DNA from: an uncultured Bacilli bacterium
GTDB taxonomy: Bacteria > Bacillota_I > Bacilli_A > RF39 > UBA660
NCBI GenBank assembly: GCA_944332735.1
Contig: CALVKP010000114.1
Coordinates: 1-35,876, forward strand
DNA length: 35,876 bases
Direction of reading: 5' to 3'
Part shown: positions 16,325 to 24,948 of the stretch, piece by piece
Position numbering within the stretch: position 1 is the first letter of the stretch
Layout of the letters: every line of letters begins with the position of its first letter
Notes under the pieces: model-generated
Told to the model about the DNA's origin: nothing
Database searches by the model: none
What the model saw: the letters and a program-made list of their open reading frames with translations, nothing else
Position numbers and translations under genes: made by a program

Positions 16325-18514
16325 ATGAATGAAGCTGGACAAGTAAGAAAATTACCAATTGATGATGTTCTTCCAAATAGATTCCAACCTCGAATTAAGT
16401 TTTCGGAGTCGGAAGTTTTGGCGTTGGCAGATTCTATTAAAAATCACGGAGTGATTCAACCAATCTTAGTACGTCCAATCGGTGATAAATATGAAATAAT
16501 AGCCGGAGAAAGAAGATATAAAGCGAGTGTTATGGCAGGATTAAAAGAAATACCAGCAATTGTAAGACAGCTTGATGATAAACAAAGTGCAGAATTAGCA
16601 CTGATAGAAAATGTCCAAAGAAAAGATTTAACACCAATTGAAGAAGCCCTATCTTATAAAAAAATATTAGATATGGGATATTTGACCCAAGAACAATTGG
16701 CTTTAAAATTAGGTAAAAAGCAATCAACGATTGCTAATAAATTAAGACTTTTAAATTTAGATGAAGATGTTCAAAACGCTTTGTTATATGAGAAAATATC
16801 AGAAAGACATGCTCGTTCATTATTAAAATTAGAACAAAAAGATCAAAAAGAGATGTTAAAAAGAATTATTAATGAACGATTGACAGTAAGACAAACAGAT
16901 TTGGAAATTCAAAAGCTGTTGGCAGAAAAGGAAAAACAAAATCAAAATCAACAGACAAATATTTTAAATGAAGAAATCGAAATATTAGATTTTCCAGAGG
17001 AAGAGACGGTGAAAAATATGGGAGATAATTCAATAAATCAATCAGCACAGTACAACATACCAAATAATACAATTCAAAATGATATGCCTGAAACAACTGT
17101 ATCTAATCCAGCAGTATCAACAAATCAGCAAGTAGTTACTCCAGAATCTAATATAACTTCATCAACTCAAGTTTCAACACCAGTAAATCCAGGATTTATG
17201 GATGTAGATAAAATTGTTGAAACAGCTCAAGATATTAATCGTCCAACACAAAAAGATAAAAAAACAATTGAAGATTTACTAAAACCAGATGAACAAATGT
17301 TAAAAATGGAAGAAGCAGAGAAACAAGCCCAAGAACAAAAAGAAGAACCAGAACCAACATTAAAACCAGGTAAATTCTTTAATTTAGCAGATTTAGAAGA
17401 AGCAGAAAAAGAAGAAAATCAAAATGGATATATAGAAAACTTAGATCAAGCCCAGGCAAATATGGATTTTGGAGTAAAACCAACTCCAGCACCAACAAAT
17501 GGATTTGATTTTGATAAATTCTTTAACCCAAATGAATTTGAAAAAACATTAGAACCTACAAATAATTCTACAAATTTGGGAGAAGAAAATACACAAAAAG
17601 AAGTAGTTAACCAAAATTTAGTATCACCAGAAGTTTCTGTTCAACAACCGAAAGAAGAACATCAGACTGTAGAATTACAACGCAATAACGAACCTACTTC
17701 TAATACGATAAATCAAAATATAACTCCAGAAAGTAATATGGTAGATCAACAATTAGAAGAACAACAACCGAAAGAAGCAGCTCCATCTGTTATGCCTATG
17801 GAATCTATACCTCAACAAGAAATAGCAACAGTTACGAAAGAAGAATTGGAGACACCTGAATCTTTACAGGAACAAATAAAGGTACCTTCTGAAATAGAAC
17901 AAGAAAAAGAACAACAACCTTCATCAATTCCAACTATGAGTGAAGAAGAATTTTTAAAATCAATCCCAGATAGTGATCTGCCACTTTCTTCTCTAAATAC
18001 ATCACCAAAAGAAGAAGTAAAAACACCAGAAATTCATTCAGAAGACTTAGAACCACAATATGATTTTACAAATTTAAATGATTTGGTTTCTAATACATCT
18101 TTAAATCAATCAACACAAGGAGACATAACGCCAACACAAAGTAAAATAAATGAAGAAAATAATGTATCTCCACTTTTAGAACCTGAAATTCCACCAATTG
18201 AACCAGTGATTACAGATCAAGCAAATTCATTCTTGTTTGAACCTGATGTGACAGAAGAAACGATTTCACCAGAAAGTGAAAATGAATTAACTTCTATTTC
18301 ATTACCTGCGCAAGAATCTATTGTACAACCCAATACTGTTTCAAATGAAGAAGATTTGAAAGAACCTGTAAAAGTATTTGATGTTCAAAAAGTAAGTTTA
18401 GAAGCTAAAAATTTTGCACAGGAATTACAGAATAAAGGATATCAAGTAAGAATTGAAGAATATGATTTTGAAGATTTATATCAAGTAGTATTTAAAGTTA
18501 GAAAAGATGTTTAA
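16325..18514 (+). CDS. noc: Noc/ParB-family protein with a giant disordered linker
   Basis: Its place after rsmG is that of Bacillus noc. Residues 1-200 are a ParB-type CTPase and DNA-binding unit: NRFQPR (18-23), GERRYKA (61-67), ENVQRKDLTPIEEA (95-108) and a helix-turn-helix with LGKKQSTIANKLRLLNL (129-145). At the four positions known to separate Noc from ParB specificity it has Q133, K139, N144 and R161, three of which are Noc-type. Residues about 205-683 are a Gln/Glu/Pro/Asn/Thr-rich linker with no recognisable fold. The last 46 residues (AKNFAQELQNKGYQVRIEEY onward) resemble the Noc C-terminal dimerisation domain. The total of 729 residues is over twice the family norm (about 280-300). 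There is no N-terminal amphipathic membrane helix. ATG at 16325 is preferred; 16316 is a possible earlier start. No parA follows. Confidence 0.85.
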   Translation: MNEAGQVRKLPIDDVLPNRFQPRIKFSESEVLALADSIKNHGVIQPILVRPIGDKYEIIAGERRYKASVMAGLKEIPAIVRQLDDKQSAELALIENVQRKDLTPIEEALSYKKILDMGYLTQEQLALKLGKKQSTIANKLRLLNLDEDVQNALLYEKISERHARSLLKLEQKDQKEMLKRIINERLTVRQTDLEIQKLLAEKEKQNQNQQTNILNEEIEILDFPEEETVKNMGDNSINQSAQYNIPNNTIQNDMPETTVSNPAVSTNQQVVTPESNITSSTQVSTPVNPGFMDVDKIVETAQDINRPTQKDKKTIEDLLKPDEQMLKMEEAEKQAQEQKEEPEPTLKPGKFFNLADLEEAEKEENQNGYIENLDQAQANMDFGVKPTPAPTNGFDFDKFFNPNEFEKTLEPTNNSTNLGEENTQKEVVNQNLVSPEVSVQQPKEEHQTVELQRNNEPTSNTINQNITPESNMVDQQLEEQQPKEAAPSVMPMESIPQQEIATVTKEELETPESLQEQIKVPSEIEQEKEQQPSSIPTMSEEEFLKSIPDSDLPLSSLNTSPKEEVKTPEIHSEDLEPQYDFTNLNDLVSNTSLNQSTQGDITPTQSKINEENNVSPLLEPEIPPIEPVITDQANSFLFEPDVTEETISPESENELTSISLPAQESIVQPNTVSNEEDLKEPVKVFDVQKVSLEAKNFAQELQNKGYQVRIEEYDFEDLYQVVFKVRKDV

Positions 18515-18530
18515 TCTTTTCTTTTTTTTT
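18500..18530 (+). terminator. noc terminator
   Basis: agaaaagat pairs with atcttttct around a 5-base loop, followed by a run of T. It includes the noc stop. Confidence 0.75.
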
Positions 18531-18578
18531 GAATTACATAATTTTTCTTTTTTCATATAGTAACATTAGGTGATTATT

Positions 18579-19499
18579 ATGAAAAAAATAAAATGTGAGT
18601 ATTCATTATATCCTAGAAAAGCAATCGATAAAGAATTAAAATGCGAAGAAATCTCTGTATATTTTCCAGCACAACACCAACAAAGACAACCAGGAAAGGA
18701 ATATCTTATGAGGCCGCTTCCTATATATGATAGTCCGAATATATGTAATAATAAGCGTTTACAAGATAAAGTAGCAATTATTACAGGTGGTGATTCTGGA
18801 ATTGGAAGAGCCGTTGCAGTTGCATTTGCTAAAGAAGGAGCAAAACTTATGATTGTTTATTATGATGAACATCAAGATGCTTTTGATACAAAAGAGTATA
18901 TTAAAAACTTAGGAGGAAGTGTAGAACTATTGGCTGGCGATTTAAAGGATCCTTCATTTGCTAAATTTGTAGTAGATAGTACATTAGAAAAATATGGAAA
19001 AATTGATATTTTAGTCAATAATGCAGGTGTTCAATATCCACAGAAATCGTTATTAGACATTACTGAAGAACAGTTTGATTTTACATTGAAAACGAATTTA
19101 TATTCTATGTTTTATTTAACGAAAGAAGTGCTTCCTTATTTAAAAGAAGGATCAAGTATTATTAATACAAGTTCAATTACTACTTATTATGGAGAAGCAG
19201 AACTAATTGATTATGCTGCTTCCAAAGGAGCAATTGTCGGTTTTACAAAATCATTAGCTACTAATTTGGCAAGTAAAAACATTCGTGTCAATGCAGTTGC
19301 TCCAGGAACATTTTGGACACCATTACAACCATCAAGTTGGCCTAGTGATAAAATACCTATGTTTGGTTCAAACAGTGATTTAAAACGTGCTGGAGAACCA
19401 TATGAGATTGCTTCAACTTATGTTTATTTAGCAAGCCCTGATGCATCTTATACGACTGGTCAAGTTCTTCATGTGAATGGTGGTGAATACAAAGCTTAA
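18579..19499 (+). CDS. SDR-family oxidoreductase (YhdF/YghA-like)
   Basis: This is a classical short-chain dehydrogenase using NAD(P)H. Cofactor motif TGGDSGIGRA, the structural NNAG motif, the catalytic Ser in INTSSITTYYG, and the Tyr-Lys pair in YAASKG are all visible, and the tail ASYTTGQVLHVNGGEYKA is typical. The N-terminal extension of about 60 residues before the Rossmann fold (QRQPGKEYLMRPLPIYD) is characteristic of the group containing Bacillus YhdF and general stress protein 39. The substrate is unknown. ATG at 18579 has AGGTGAT upstream; an in-frame GTG at 18570 overlaps that site. It is flanked by terminators, hence monocistronic. Confidence 0.88.
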   Translation: MKKIKCEYSLYPRKAIDKELKCEEISVYFPAQHQQRQPGKEYLMRPLPIYDSPNICNNKRLQDKVAIITGGDSGIGRAVAVAFAKEGAKLMIVYYDEHQDAFDTKEYIKNLGGSVELLAGDLKDPSFAKFVVDSTLEKYGKIDILVNNAGVQYPQKSLLDITEEQFDFTLKTNLYSMFYLTKEVLPYLKEGSSIINTSSITTYYGEAELIDYAASKGAIVGFTKSLATNLASKNIRVNAVAPGTFWTPLQPSSWPSDKIPMFGSNSDLKRAGEPYEIASTYVYLASPDASYTTGQVLHVNGGEYKA

Positions 19500-19514
19500 A
19501 CTTTGTATTTTTTT
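19486..19514 (+). terminator. SDR gene terminator
   Basis: aatacaaag pairs with ctttgtatt around a 6-base loop, followed by a T-run. It includes the stop codon. Confidence 0.8.
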
Positions 19515-19515
19515 C

Positions 19516-19543
19516 TTGTAAATACGTAAAAATATGATATAGT
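19516..19543 (+). promoter_or_regulatory. GH25 gene promoter
   Basis: TTGTAA (19516-19521), 16 nt, TATAGT (19538-19543) with an extended TG one base before it. The -35 begins directly behind the SDR terminator. Confidence 0.6.
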
Positions 19544-19571
19544 AAAGTTAATATAGTAACGAGGTGATCCA

Positions 19572-20783
19572 ATGAAATACAATAAAAAGAAGATACTAGT
19601 TATATTCATAGTTGCTTTCATTATTGTAATATTAGGTTATTTTTTATATCAATATATACGTATTAAAACAGCTAAAATAGAAGTAAAATTAAAATCAAAT
19701 TTAAATGTTGAATTCGCATCGTCTTTAAAGGTGTCTGACATGATTGAAACAATCAACGGAAAAATAATTGATGATTATCAAATAGATACAACGAAATTAG
19801 GAATAAAAAATATTTCCTTTCATTTTATCAATGATGATGGTATTAAAGTTCCATATGAATATCAAATTTCTATTGTAGATACAACTGAACCTCTTATATG
19901 GTTAGGGAATACATATACAGTTACAACAGGAACAAATATCAATCTTACTGATAAAATTTTATGTGGCGATAATTATGATAGCAATCCAAAATGTACAATT
20001 GAAGGTACATATGATATGAATACAGCTGGTAATTATGAATTAGTATTTAAAGCAGTTGATAAGAGTGGAAATATAGAAGAACAACCATTTACTCTTATTG
20101 TACAAGATCCAGTTACTGATGTAGAAAAAAATACGACTACAGAACCAGAAGAACCTGTTTATACTCAATTTACAGATGTTGTTAAACAACATAAGACAAA
20201 CCAAACAAAAATAGGAATTGATTTATCAAGTTTTCAAGGAAATGTAGATTTTAAAAAAATAAAAAAAGCAGGTGTGGAATTTGTAATGATTCGTGTAGGA
20301 GGAACTAAAGGGATAGATACGGATTATTTTGTTGATAAAAAATTTAAATATAATATAGAACAAGCAAACAAATATGGAATTGATGTTGGAATTTATTTTT
20401 ATTCATATGCTGATTCAGTAGAAGCTGCAAGAAAAGACGCAAAATGGGTATTAAAACAAATAAAAAAATATGATGTCCAGTTACCAATTGCATTTGATTG
20501 GGAAAATTGGAAATATTATAATGATTATCATCTTAGCTTTTTTGGATTAACTAGCATGGCAGAAGCTTTTGTAGATGAAATAGAAAAAGCTGGATATGAA
20601 GGTATGATTTATAGTAGCAAAACATATTTAGAAAATATGTGGCTGCCTTTAGAAGATGATGTTTGGTTAGCACATTATACAAATCAAACAAATTATCAAG
20701 GTTCTTATAGAATGTGGCAAATATGTGAAGATGGGCAAGTTGATGGTGTAAATCATCCAGTAGATATTAATATCCTATATTAA
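19572..20783 (+). CDS. membrane-anchored GH25 lysozyme with Ig-like domain
   Basis: GH25 enzymes hydrolyse the MurNAc-GlcNAc bond of peptidoglycan. Residues 8-28 form one uncleaved-looking membrane helix after a lysine-rich start, placing the rest outside. Residues about 100-178 look like a bacterial Ig-like (DUF5011-type) module: IVDTTEPLIWLGNTYTV, then NTAGNYELVFKAVDKSGNI. The catalytic domain starts at KIGIDLSSFQGNVDFKKI (213-230, D217), has the D309-x-E311 pair in AFDWEN, and ends WQICEDGQVDGVNHPVDINI. Such domains occur in phage endolysins, but the membrane anchor and monocistronic setting suggest a host wall-remodelling enzyme. GAGGTGATCC precedes the ATG. Confidence 0.87.
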   Translation: MKYNKKKILVIFIVAFIIVILGYFLYQYIRIKTAKIEVKLKSNLNVEFASSLKVSDMIETINGKIIDDYQIDTTKLGIKNISFHFINDDGIKVPYEYQISIVDTTEPLIWLGNTYTVTTGTNINLTDKILCGDNYDSNPKCTIEGTYDMNTAGNYELVFKAVDKSGNIEEQPFTLIVQDPVTDVEKNTTTEPEEPVYTQFTDVVKQHKTNQTKIGIDLSSFQGNVDFKKIKKAGVEFVMIRVGGTKGIDTDYFVDKKFKYNIEQANKYGIDVGIYFYSYADSVEAARKDAKWVLKQIKKYDVQLPIAFDWENWKYYNDYHLSFFGLTSMAEAFVDEIEKAGYEGMIYSSKTYLENMWLPLEDDVWLAHYTNQTNYQGSYRMWQICEDGQVDGVNHPVDINILY

Positions 20784-20816
20784 AAAAAGAAATAGCTAGT
20801 TTCTAATTTATGGATA

Positions 20817-20825
20817 TGATATAAT
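20817..20825 (+). promoter_or_regulatory. extended -10 promoter of the SGNH gene
   Basis: TGATATAAT at 20817-20825 (TG, one base, perfect TATAAT). The -35 region TAGTTT is poor. Confidence 0.6.
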
Positions 20826-20841
20826 TAAAAGTGGTGATAGA

Positions 20842-21750
20842 ATGAAAAGGTTTATTGTAATGGGAGTCATTCTAGTATTATTTTTATTCACTCCATTTCA
20901 AGTTTTAGGAAAAGAATATGATGTTATTTGTTTTGTAGGTGATTCTAGAACTGTTGGATTAAAAAATAGTATTGAAAGTTCTTCCAAATATGAATTTGTT
21001 GCAAAAGGTAGTATGGGGTACAAATGGTTTGCAGAAACTGGTGTAAAGAAGTTACGTGAACATTTAGATAAAAATTCTAAAGGCGCAGTTGTCTATAATT
21101 TTGGTGTAAATGATTTAGGTCCTAAAGGAGAAACAAATGTATATAAATATATTTCTCTTTATAAACAATTAGAAAAAGAATATCCAGATACTGATTTTTA
21201 TTATATGACAGTAAATCCAGTTCAAAATCATCAAAGTATATCTAATAGTACAATAGAACACTTTAATTCTATCGTAGAAGATAATTTTCCTAATCAAATA
21301 GTTGATACATATTCTAATATTGATTTTCAATTTTCTGACTCAGCACACTATTTACCAGATACTTATCGAGATATATTAGAATATACAGAAGAAGTATTAG
21401 AGAATAAAGTTGGAAAAATTAAGGAATATCATAAAAAACCTTTAATGACAAAATTAAATCCAGATGCTGTAGGATGTAAATTATTTGGTGATAATTTATT
21501 GAGTTTATTAGCTGATATATATCATTGGATTAGAGGAGCCGCAGTCGCTGCAGTTGTGATTCTAGGAATTTTGGATTTTATTAAAGCAGTTGTTGCAAAC
21601 CAAGAAGAAATGGTAAAAAAGGCAGGTTCAACATTTATAAAAAGAATTTTGTTACTTGCAATTTTGATTATGTTACCAGATTTAATAGATTTTGTTTTAG
21701 CACTTATTTTTGGAAAATCAGAAGCAGGAAATTGTTTAGAAAAATTTTAA
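20842..21750 (+). CDS. SGNH-hydrolase-like secreted domain fused to a two-helix pilin-like membrane tail
   Basis: A signal or anchor helix (1-23) leads into an SGNH/GDSL-type fold: the nucleophile block FVGDSRTVG (31-39, S35), an FGVND block (87-91, N90) and the D166-x-x-H169 pair in SDSAHY. SGNH enzymes are esterases or O-acyl-group hydrolases; the substrate is unknown, though cell-wall polymers are plausible for an exported one. From residue 205 the sequence changes to a small module with C212, a helix at 231-252, a KK-rich turn (EEMVKKAGSTFIKR), a helix at 268-290 and C298. This resembles TrbC/VirB2-like two-helix proteins common in Firmicutes. I recognise both halves only at fold-pattern level. 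Confidence 0.7.
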   Translation: MKRFIVMGVILVLFLFTPFQVLGKEYDVICFVGDSRTVGLKNSIESSSKYEFVAKGSMGYKWFAETGVKKLREHLDKNSKGAVVYNFGVNDLGPKGETNVYKYISLYKQLEKEYPDTDFYYMTVNPVQNHQSISNSTIEHFNSIVEDNFPNQIVDTYSNIDFQFSDSAHYLPDTYRDILEYTEEVLENKVGKIKEYHKKPLMTKLNPDAVGCKLFGDNLLSLLADIYHWIRGAAVAAVVILGILDFIKAVVANQEEMVKKAGSTFIKRILLLAILIMLPDLIDFVLALIFGKSEAGNCLEKF

Positions 21751-21774
21751 AGCAGGTAATTTTACCTGCTTTTT
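21749..21774. terminator. bidirectional terminator between convergent genes
   Basis: aaagcaggtaa and ttacctgcttt pair perfectly around two bases, with T-rich tracts on both sides. The kinase-like gene's stop codon lies inside the stem. Confidence 0.85.
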
Positions 21775-22733
21775 ACTTTTTGTTTAGAAATAGTTTTATT
21801 ATTATTTAAAATATAATATTCAGAAGTATTATAGTTATTTATATAATTGATAATTTCTTCATTAGATTTTGGTATTACATCATAGATACTAATTCCTGCT
21901 TGATAAAGAAAAAGTATAAATTGTTTTAATATATCAAGAGAAATTGAATTGGAGTCAATAATAATGATTTTAAAATCTTGTTTTTGTATTATTTCTTTTA
22001 TAAGATATAAATCATGATAAGAAAAATAGGATGGTTGAATCATTAAAAAGTTGTTTTTTGAATGATGTATATCTAAATAATGATATAATTGTTGATAAGT
22101 AATCTTTTCTTGTAAATTGTGAATTTGTTGTTTATGGGTTAAATATTTAGATAAAGAATGATATGATTGAATATGGTGTGCATTTAAAAAACAAATCATT
22201 GTATTTTTAAGTGCAATCATGCTTTCATTTAATAAATTTTCATGTTTGCATATTTTATATTTTGTTAATGGATCATCTAAGTCTATAATTTTTACTTGTT
22301 CATTATTAGTATAAATAATATTATCTAATTTATAATCTAATGGATAAATATGATGATTGGATAATTCTTCTGCATTTTGTAATAACTGTTTTATAATGTT
22401 TTCTTTTTCTTTAAAAGGAAGTTGTTGTAAATGATATAACGTTTTACCTTCATAATATGGATAACATATTCCACAAAATTTTTGATCGATATATAAGCGT
22501 TCGTAATTTAAATCAGTATACTGTAATTTTTTTTGATAGTGTTTTATCAGTTTAAATTTAAGCGGATGAGATTTTAGACATGGATTTTGAATTAATTGAT
22601 ATCCTAAGCTAGAATTTGCTTTTACAAGAGTATGATATCGTTTAAATGCGGTTTTACCATTATGAAAAACAGCTCCGAAAGTTCCAGATGAAATATATAT
22701 AAGTTTTTTAAACTCGTTTTCTGTTAAATTCAT
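21762..22733 (-). CDS. protein-kinase-superfamily protein of unknown target
   Basis: The 323-residue protein has a kinase-like N-terminal half: glycine loop SSGTFGAVF (15-23), the ATP lysine K31 in TAFKRY, catalytic loop D133-x-K135-x-x-N138 in PLDYKLDNII, and a DLD metal motif at 151-153 replacing DFG. All key polar residues are present, so it may be active. The C-terminal half (from about 165) has no fold I recognise. No membrane segment is seen. ATG at 22731-22733 has AAGGAG nine bases upstream; an in-frame TTG at 22757 is rejected. It is the only gene right of oriC that runs against the replication fork, and it is convergent with the SGNH gene. Confidence 0.6.
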   Translation of the reverse strand: MNLTENEFKKLIYISSGTFGAVFHNGKTAFKRYHTLVKANSSLGYQLIQNPCLKSHPLKFKLIKHYQKKLQYTDLNYERLYIDQKFCGICYPYYEGKTLYHLQQLPFKEKENIIKQLLQNAEELSNHHIYPLDYKLDNIIYTNNEQVKIIDLDDPLTKYKICKHENLLNESMIALKNTMICFLNAHHIQSYHSLSKYLTHKQQIHNLQEKITYQQLYHYLDIHHSKNNFLMIQPSYFSYHDLYLIKEIIQKQDFKIIIIDSNSISLDILKQFILFLYQAGISIYDVIPKSNEEIINYINNYNTSEYYILNNNKTISKQKVKSR

Positions 22734-22756
22734 TTTGATTGCTCCTTTTGTTTTCA

Positions 22757-22785
22757 ATCATAACAAAGATTGAAAGGAGAAACAA
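22757..22785 (-). promoter_or_regulatory. promoter of the kinase-like gene
   Basis: On the minus strand TTGTTT, 17 nt, TATGAT. It starts 24 nt upstream of the chosen start codon and supports the gene being real and separately expressed. Confidence 0.7.
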
Positions 22786-22827
22786 TAGAAAATTCAAAAA
22801 TTTGATATTTTACTTCTTTAAATGATG

Positions 22828-22836
22828 TGATAAAAT
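22828..22836 (+). promoter_or_regulatory. extended -10 promoter of uvrB
   Basis: TGATAAAAT at 22828-22836, with a poor T-rich -35. No LexA box of the GAACN4GTTC type was seen. Confidence 0.45.
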
Positions 22837-22869
22837 AAATCTGTATTTATATGAGAGAAGGTGAATGCA

Positions 22870-24819
22870 TTGTTTGAATTAGTATCAAAATATAAACCTA
22901 GTGGAGATCAACCAGAAGCAATAAAGGAATTAACAGAAGGTATTAAAAACAATGTCAAACATCAAGTTTTGCTAGGTGCAACAGGAACAGGAAAAACATT
23001 TACAATTGCAAATGTTATAAAAGAAGTTAATAAACCTACTTTAGTACTTGCTCATAATAAAACTTTAGCAGGTCAATTATATGGTGAATTAAAAGAATTA
23101 TTTCCTAATAATCATGTAGAATATTTTGTTAGTTACTATGATTATTATCAACCAGAAGCATATGTTGCTAAAACAGATACTTATATTGAAAAAGATGCTG
23201 CAATTAATGATGAAATAGATGAATTACGCCACTCTGCTACCTCTGCCCTACTCAAATACAAAGATGTCATAGTTGTAGCGAGTGTTTCTTGTATTTATGG
23301 GATTGGAGATATAGAGGAATATCGAAAAAAAATGCTTACCATAGATGTTGGGGAAACAATTGATCGTGATGAGGTCATTGAGAAATTAATTGAAATGTTA
23401 TATGAACGTAATCAAATGGATTTAAAACGTGGTGCATTTCGTGTTCGTGGAGATACGTTAGAATTAGTGCCAATTAGTCAACACGGAAAGGGAATTCGTA
23501 TTGAATTTTTTGGTGATGAAGTAGAAAAAATTAATGAGTTTGATACTGTAACAGGTGCGGTTTTAAGTTCTAAGAAAACGATTAGTATTTTTCCTGCTAG
23601 TCACTTTGTGACAAGTGAAGAAAAATTGAAAATTGCTGTAAAAAATATAAAAGAAGAATTAGAACAACAATTAGAAAAATTTAAAAAAGAAAATAAGTTA
23701 ATTGAATATCAAAGATTGATGGAAAGAACGAATTATGATATGGAAATGCTTTTAGAAACAGGTTTTTGTCGTGGTGTAGAAAATTATTCAAGACCATTGG
23801 CACTTAAACCTCCAGGAGCAATGCCTACTACATTAATTGATTTCTTTGGTGATGATTTTCTTTTAGTTGTTGATGAATCACATGTTACATTACCACAAGT
23901 AAGAGGGATGTATAATGGAGATAGAGCACGAAAAGAAGTGCTTGTAAATTATGGTTTTCGTTTGCCGAGTGCATTAGATAATAGACCATTACGTTTTGAG
24001 GAGTTTGAGGGAAAAATTCATCAAGCAATATATGTTTCTGCAACGCCTGGTGATTATGAAAAAGCATTAGCTGATAGTCATATTGTAGAACAGATTATTC
24101 GTCCGACAGGTTTACTTGATCCAACCATAGAAGTAAAATCTACAAAAGATCAAATTGACGATTTATTAAATGAAATTCAAAAACGAATTGAGAAAAATGA
24201 AAGAACTTTAGTAACGACTTTAACAATACGAATGGCAGAAGAATTAACGACATATTTGAAAAATGTGGATATCAAAGTCGCATATCTTCATAATGAAATA
24301 AAAACATTAGAACGTATGCGTATTATTCGTGATTTGAGATTAGGAAAATATGACGTAGTAGTAGGAATTAACTTGTTACGTGAAGGAATTGATATTCCAG
24401 AAGTAAGTTTAATCGCAATATTAGATGCAGATAAACAAGGGTTCTTACGTAGTGATAGGAGTTTAATTCAAACAATAGGACGAGCAGCTCGTAATAGTGA
24501 AGGACATGTTATTATGTATGCAGATACAATTAGTGATTCTATGAAAATCGCAATTGAAGAAACAAGAAGACGTCGAGAAATTCAAATGAAATATAATCAA
24601 GAACATGGAATTGTACCTAAAACAATTATAAAAGAAATCCATGAAGTAATTTCTAATAATCAAGAAATAGAAGATAAAAAACCTGAAAAGATGAGTAAGC
24701 ACGAGAAAAAGAAATTAATGATGGATATTGAGTCAGAAATGAATCGTGCTGCTAAAGATTTAGATTTTGAACGAGCTATGGAGTTAAGGGATATTTTATT
24801 TGAATTACAAAGCGAATGA
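22870..24819 (+). CDS. uvrB: excinuclease ABC subunit B
   Basis: UvrB is the damage-verifying helicase of nucleotide excision repair, handed over from UvrA and cut by UvrC. Walker A is [14 protein letters not shown], the beta-hairpin region is [20 protein letters not shown], the DExH-type box is [11 protein letters not shown], helicase motif VI is QTIGRAARN, and the C-terminal UvrC-binding helix pair is [17 protein letters not shown]. About 649 residues, full length. I choose TTG at 22870, which gives [15 protein letters not shown] and has AAGGTG six bases upstream; GTG at 22861 is in frame but would overlap that site. uvrA is not in the window. Confidence 0.95.
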   Translation: MFELVSKYKPSGDQPEAIKELTEGIKNNVKHQVLLGATGTGKTFTIANVIKEVNKPTLVLAHNKTLAGQLYGELKELFPNNHVEYFVSYYDYYQPEAYVAKTDTYIEKDAAINDEIDELRHSATSALLKYKDVIVVASVSCIYGIGDIEEYRKKMLTIDVGETIDRDEVIEKLIEMLYERNQMDLKRGAFRVRGDTLELVPISQHGKGIRIEFFGDEVEKINEFDTVTGAVLSSKKTISIFPASHFVTSEEKLKIAVKNIKEELEQQLEKFKKENKLIEYQRLMERTNYDMEMLLETGFCRGVENYSRPLALKPPGAMPTTLIDFFGDDFLLVVDESHVTLPQVRGMYNGDRARKEVLVNYGFRLPSALDNRPLRFEEFEGKIHQAIYVSATPGDYEKALADSHIVEQIIRPTGLLDPTIEVKSTKDQIDDLLNEIQKRIEKNERTLVTTLTIRMAEELTTYLKNVDIKVAYLHNEIKTLERMRIIRDLRLGKYDVVVGINLLREGIDIPEVSLIAILDADKQGFLRSDRSLIQTIGRAARNSEGHVIMYADTISDSMKIAIEETRRRREIQMKYNQEHGIVPKTIIKEIHEVISNNQEIEDKKPEKMSKHEKKKLMMDIESEMNRAAKDLDFERAMELRDILFELQSE

Positions 24820-24827
24820 AGATCAAA

Positions 24828-24862
24828 AAAATAGAGTATAAGTAAACATATACTCTATTTTT
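24828..24862 (+). terminator. uvrB terminator
   Basis: aaaatagagtata pairs over 13 bp with tatactctatttt around an 8-base loop, followed by T. Confidence 0.85.
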
Positions 24863-24918
24863 GTCTAAATCTGTAATATAGAAAAGAAAAAGTGTAGATA
24901 CTTGTTTACATAGAATTA

Positions 24919-24927
24919 TGATATAAT
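24919..24927 (+). promoter_or_regulatory. extended -10 promoter of yvlD-lgt-trxB
   Basis: TGATATAAT at 24919-24927, about 21 nt before the start codon; the -35 is not clear. Confidence 0.55.
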
Positions 24928-24948
24928 ATAAAACAAGGAAGTGAAATA

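Noticed and set aside
19572-20783. Prophage endolysin interpretation of the GH25 gene
   Set aside because: No phage structural, integrase or cognate holin gene is nearby; the protein has a membrane anchor and Ig-like module, and neighbours are housekeeping genes. The YvlD-type gene is a chromosomal family despite its holin name.
22861-22869. GTG start for uvrB
   Set aside because: In frame, but it overlaps the AAGGTG ribosome site that is well spaced for TTG at 22870, and the resulting N terminus fits UvrB better from TTG.
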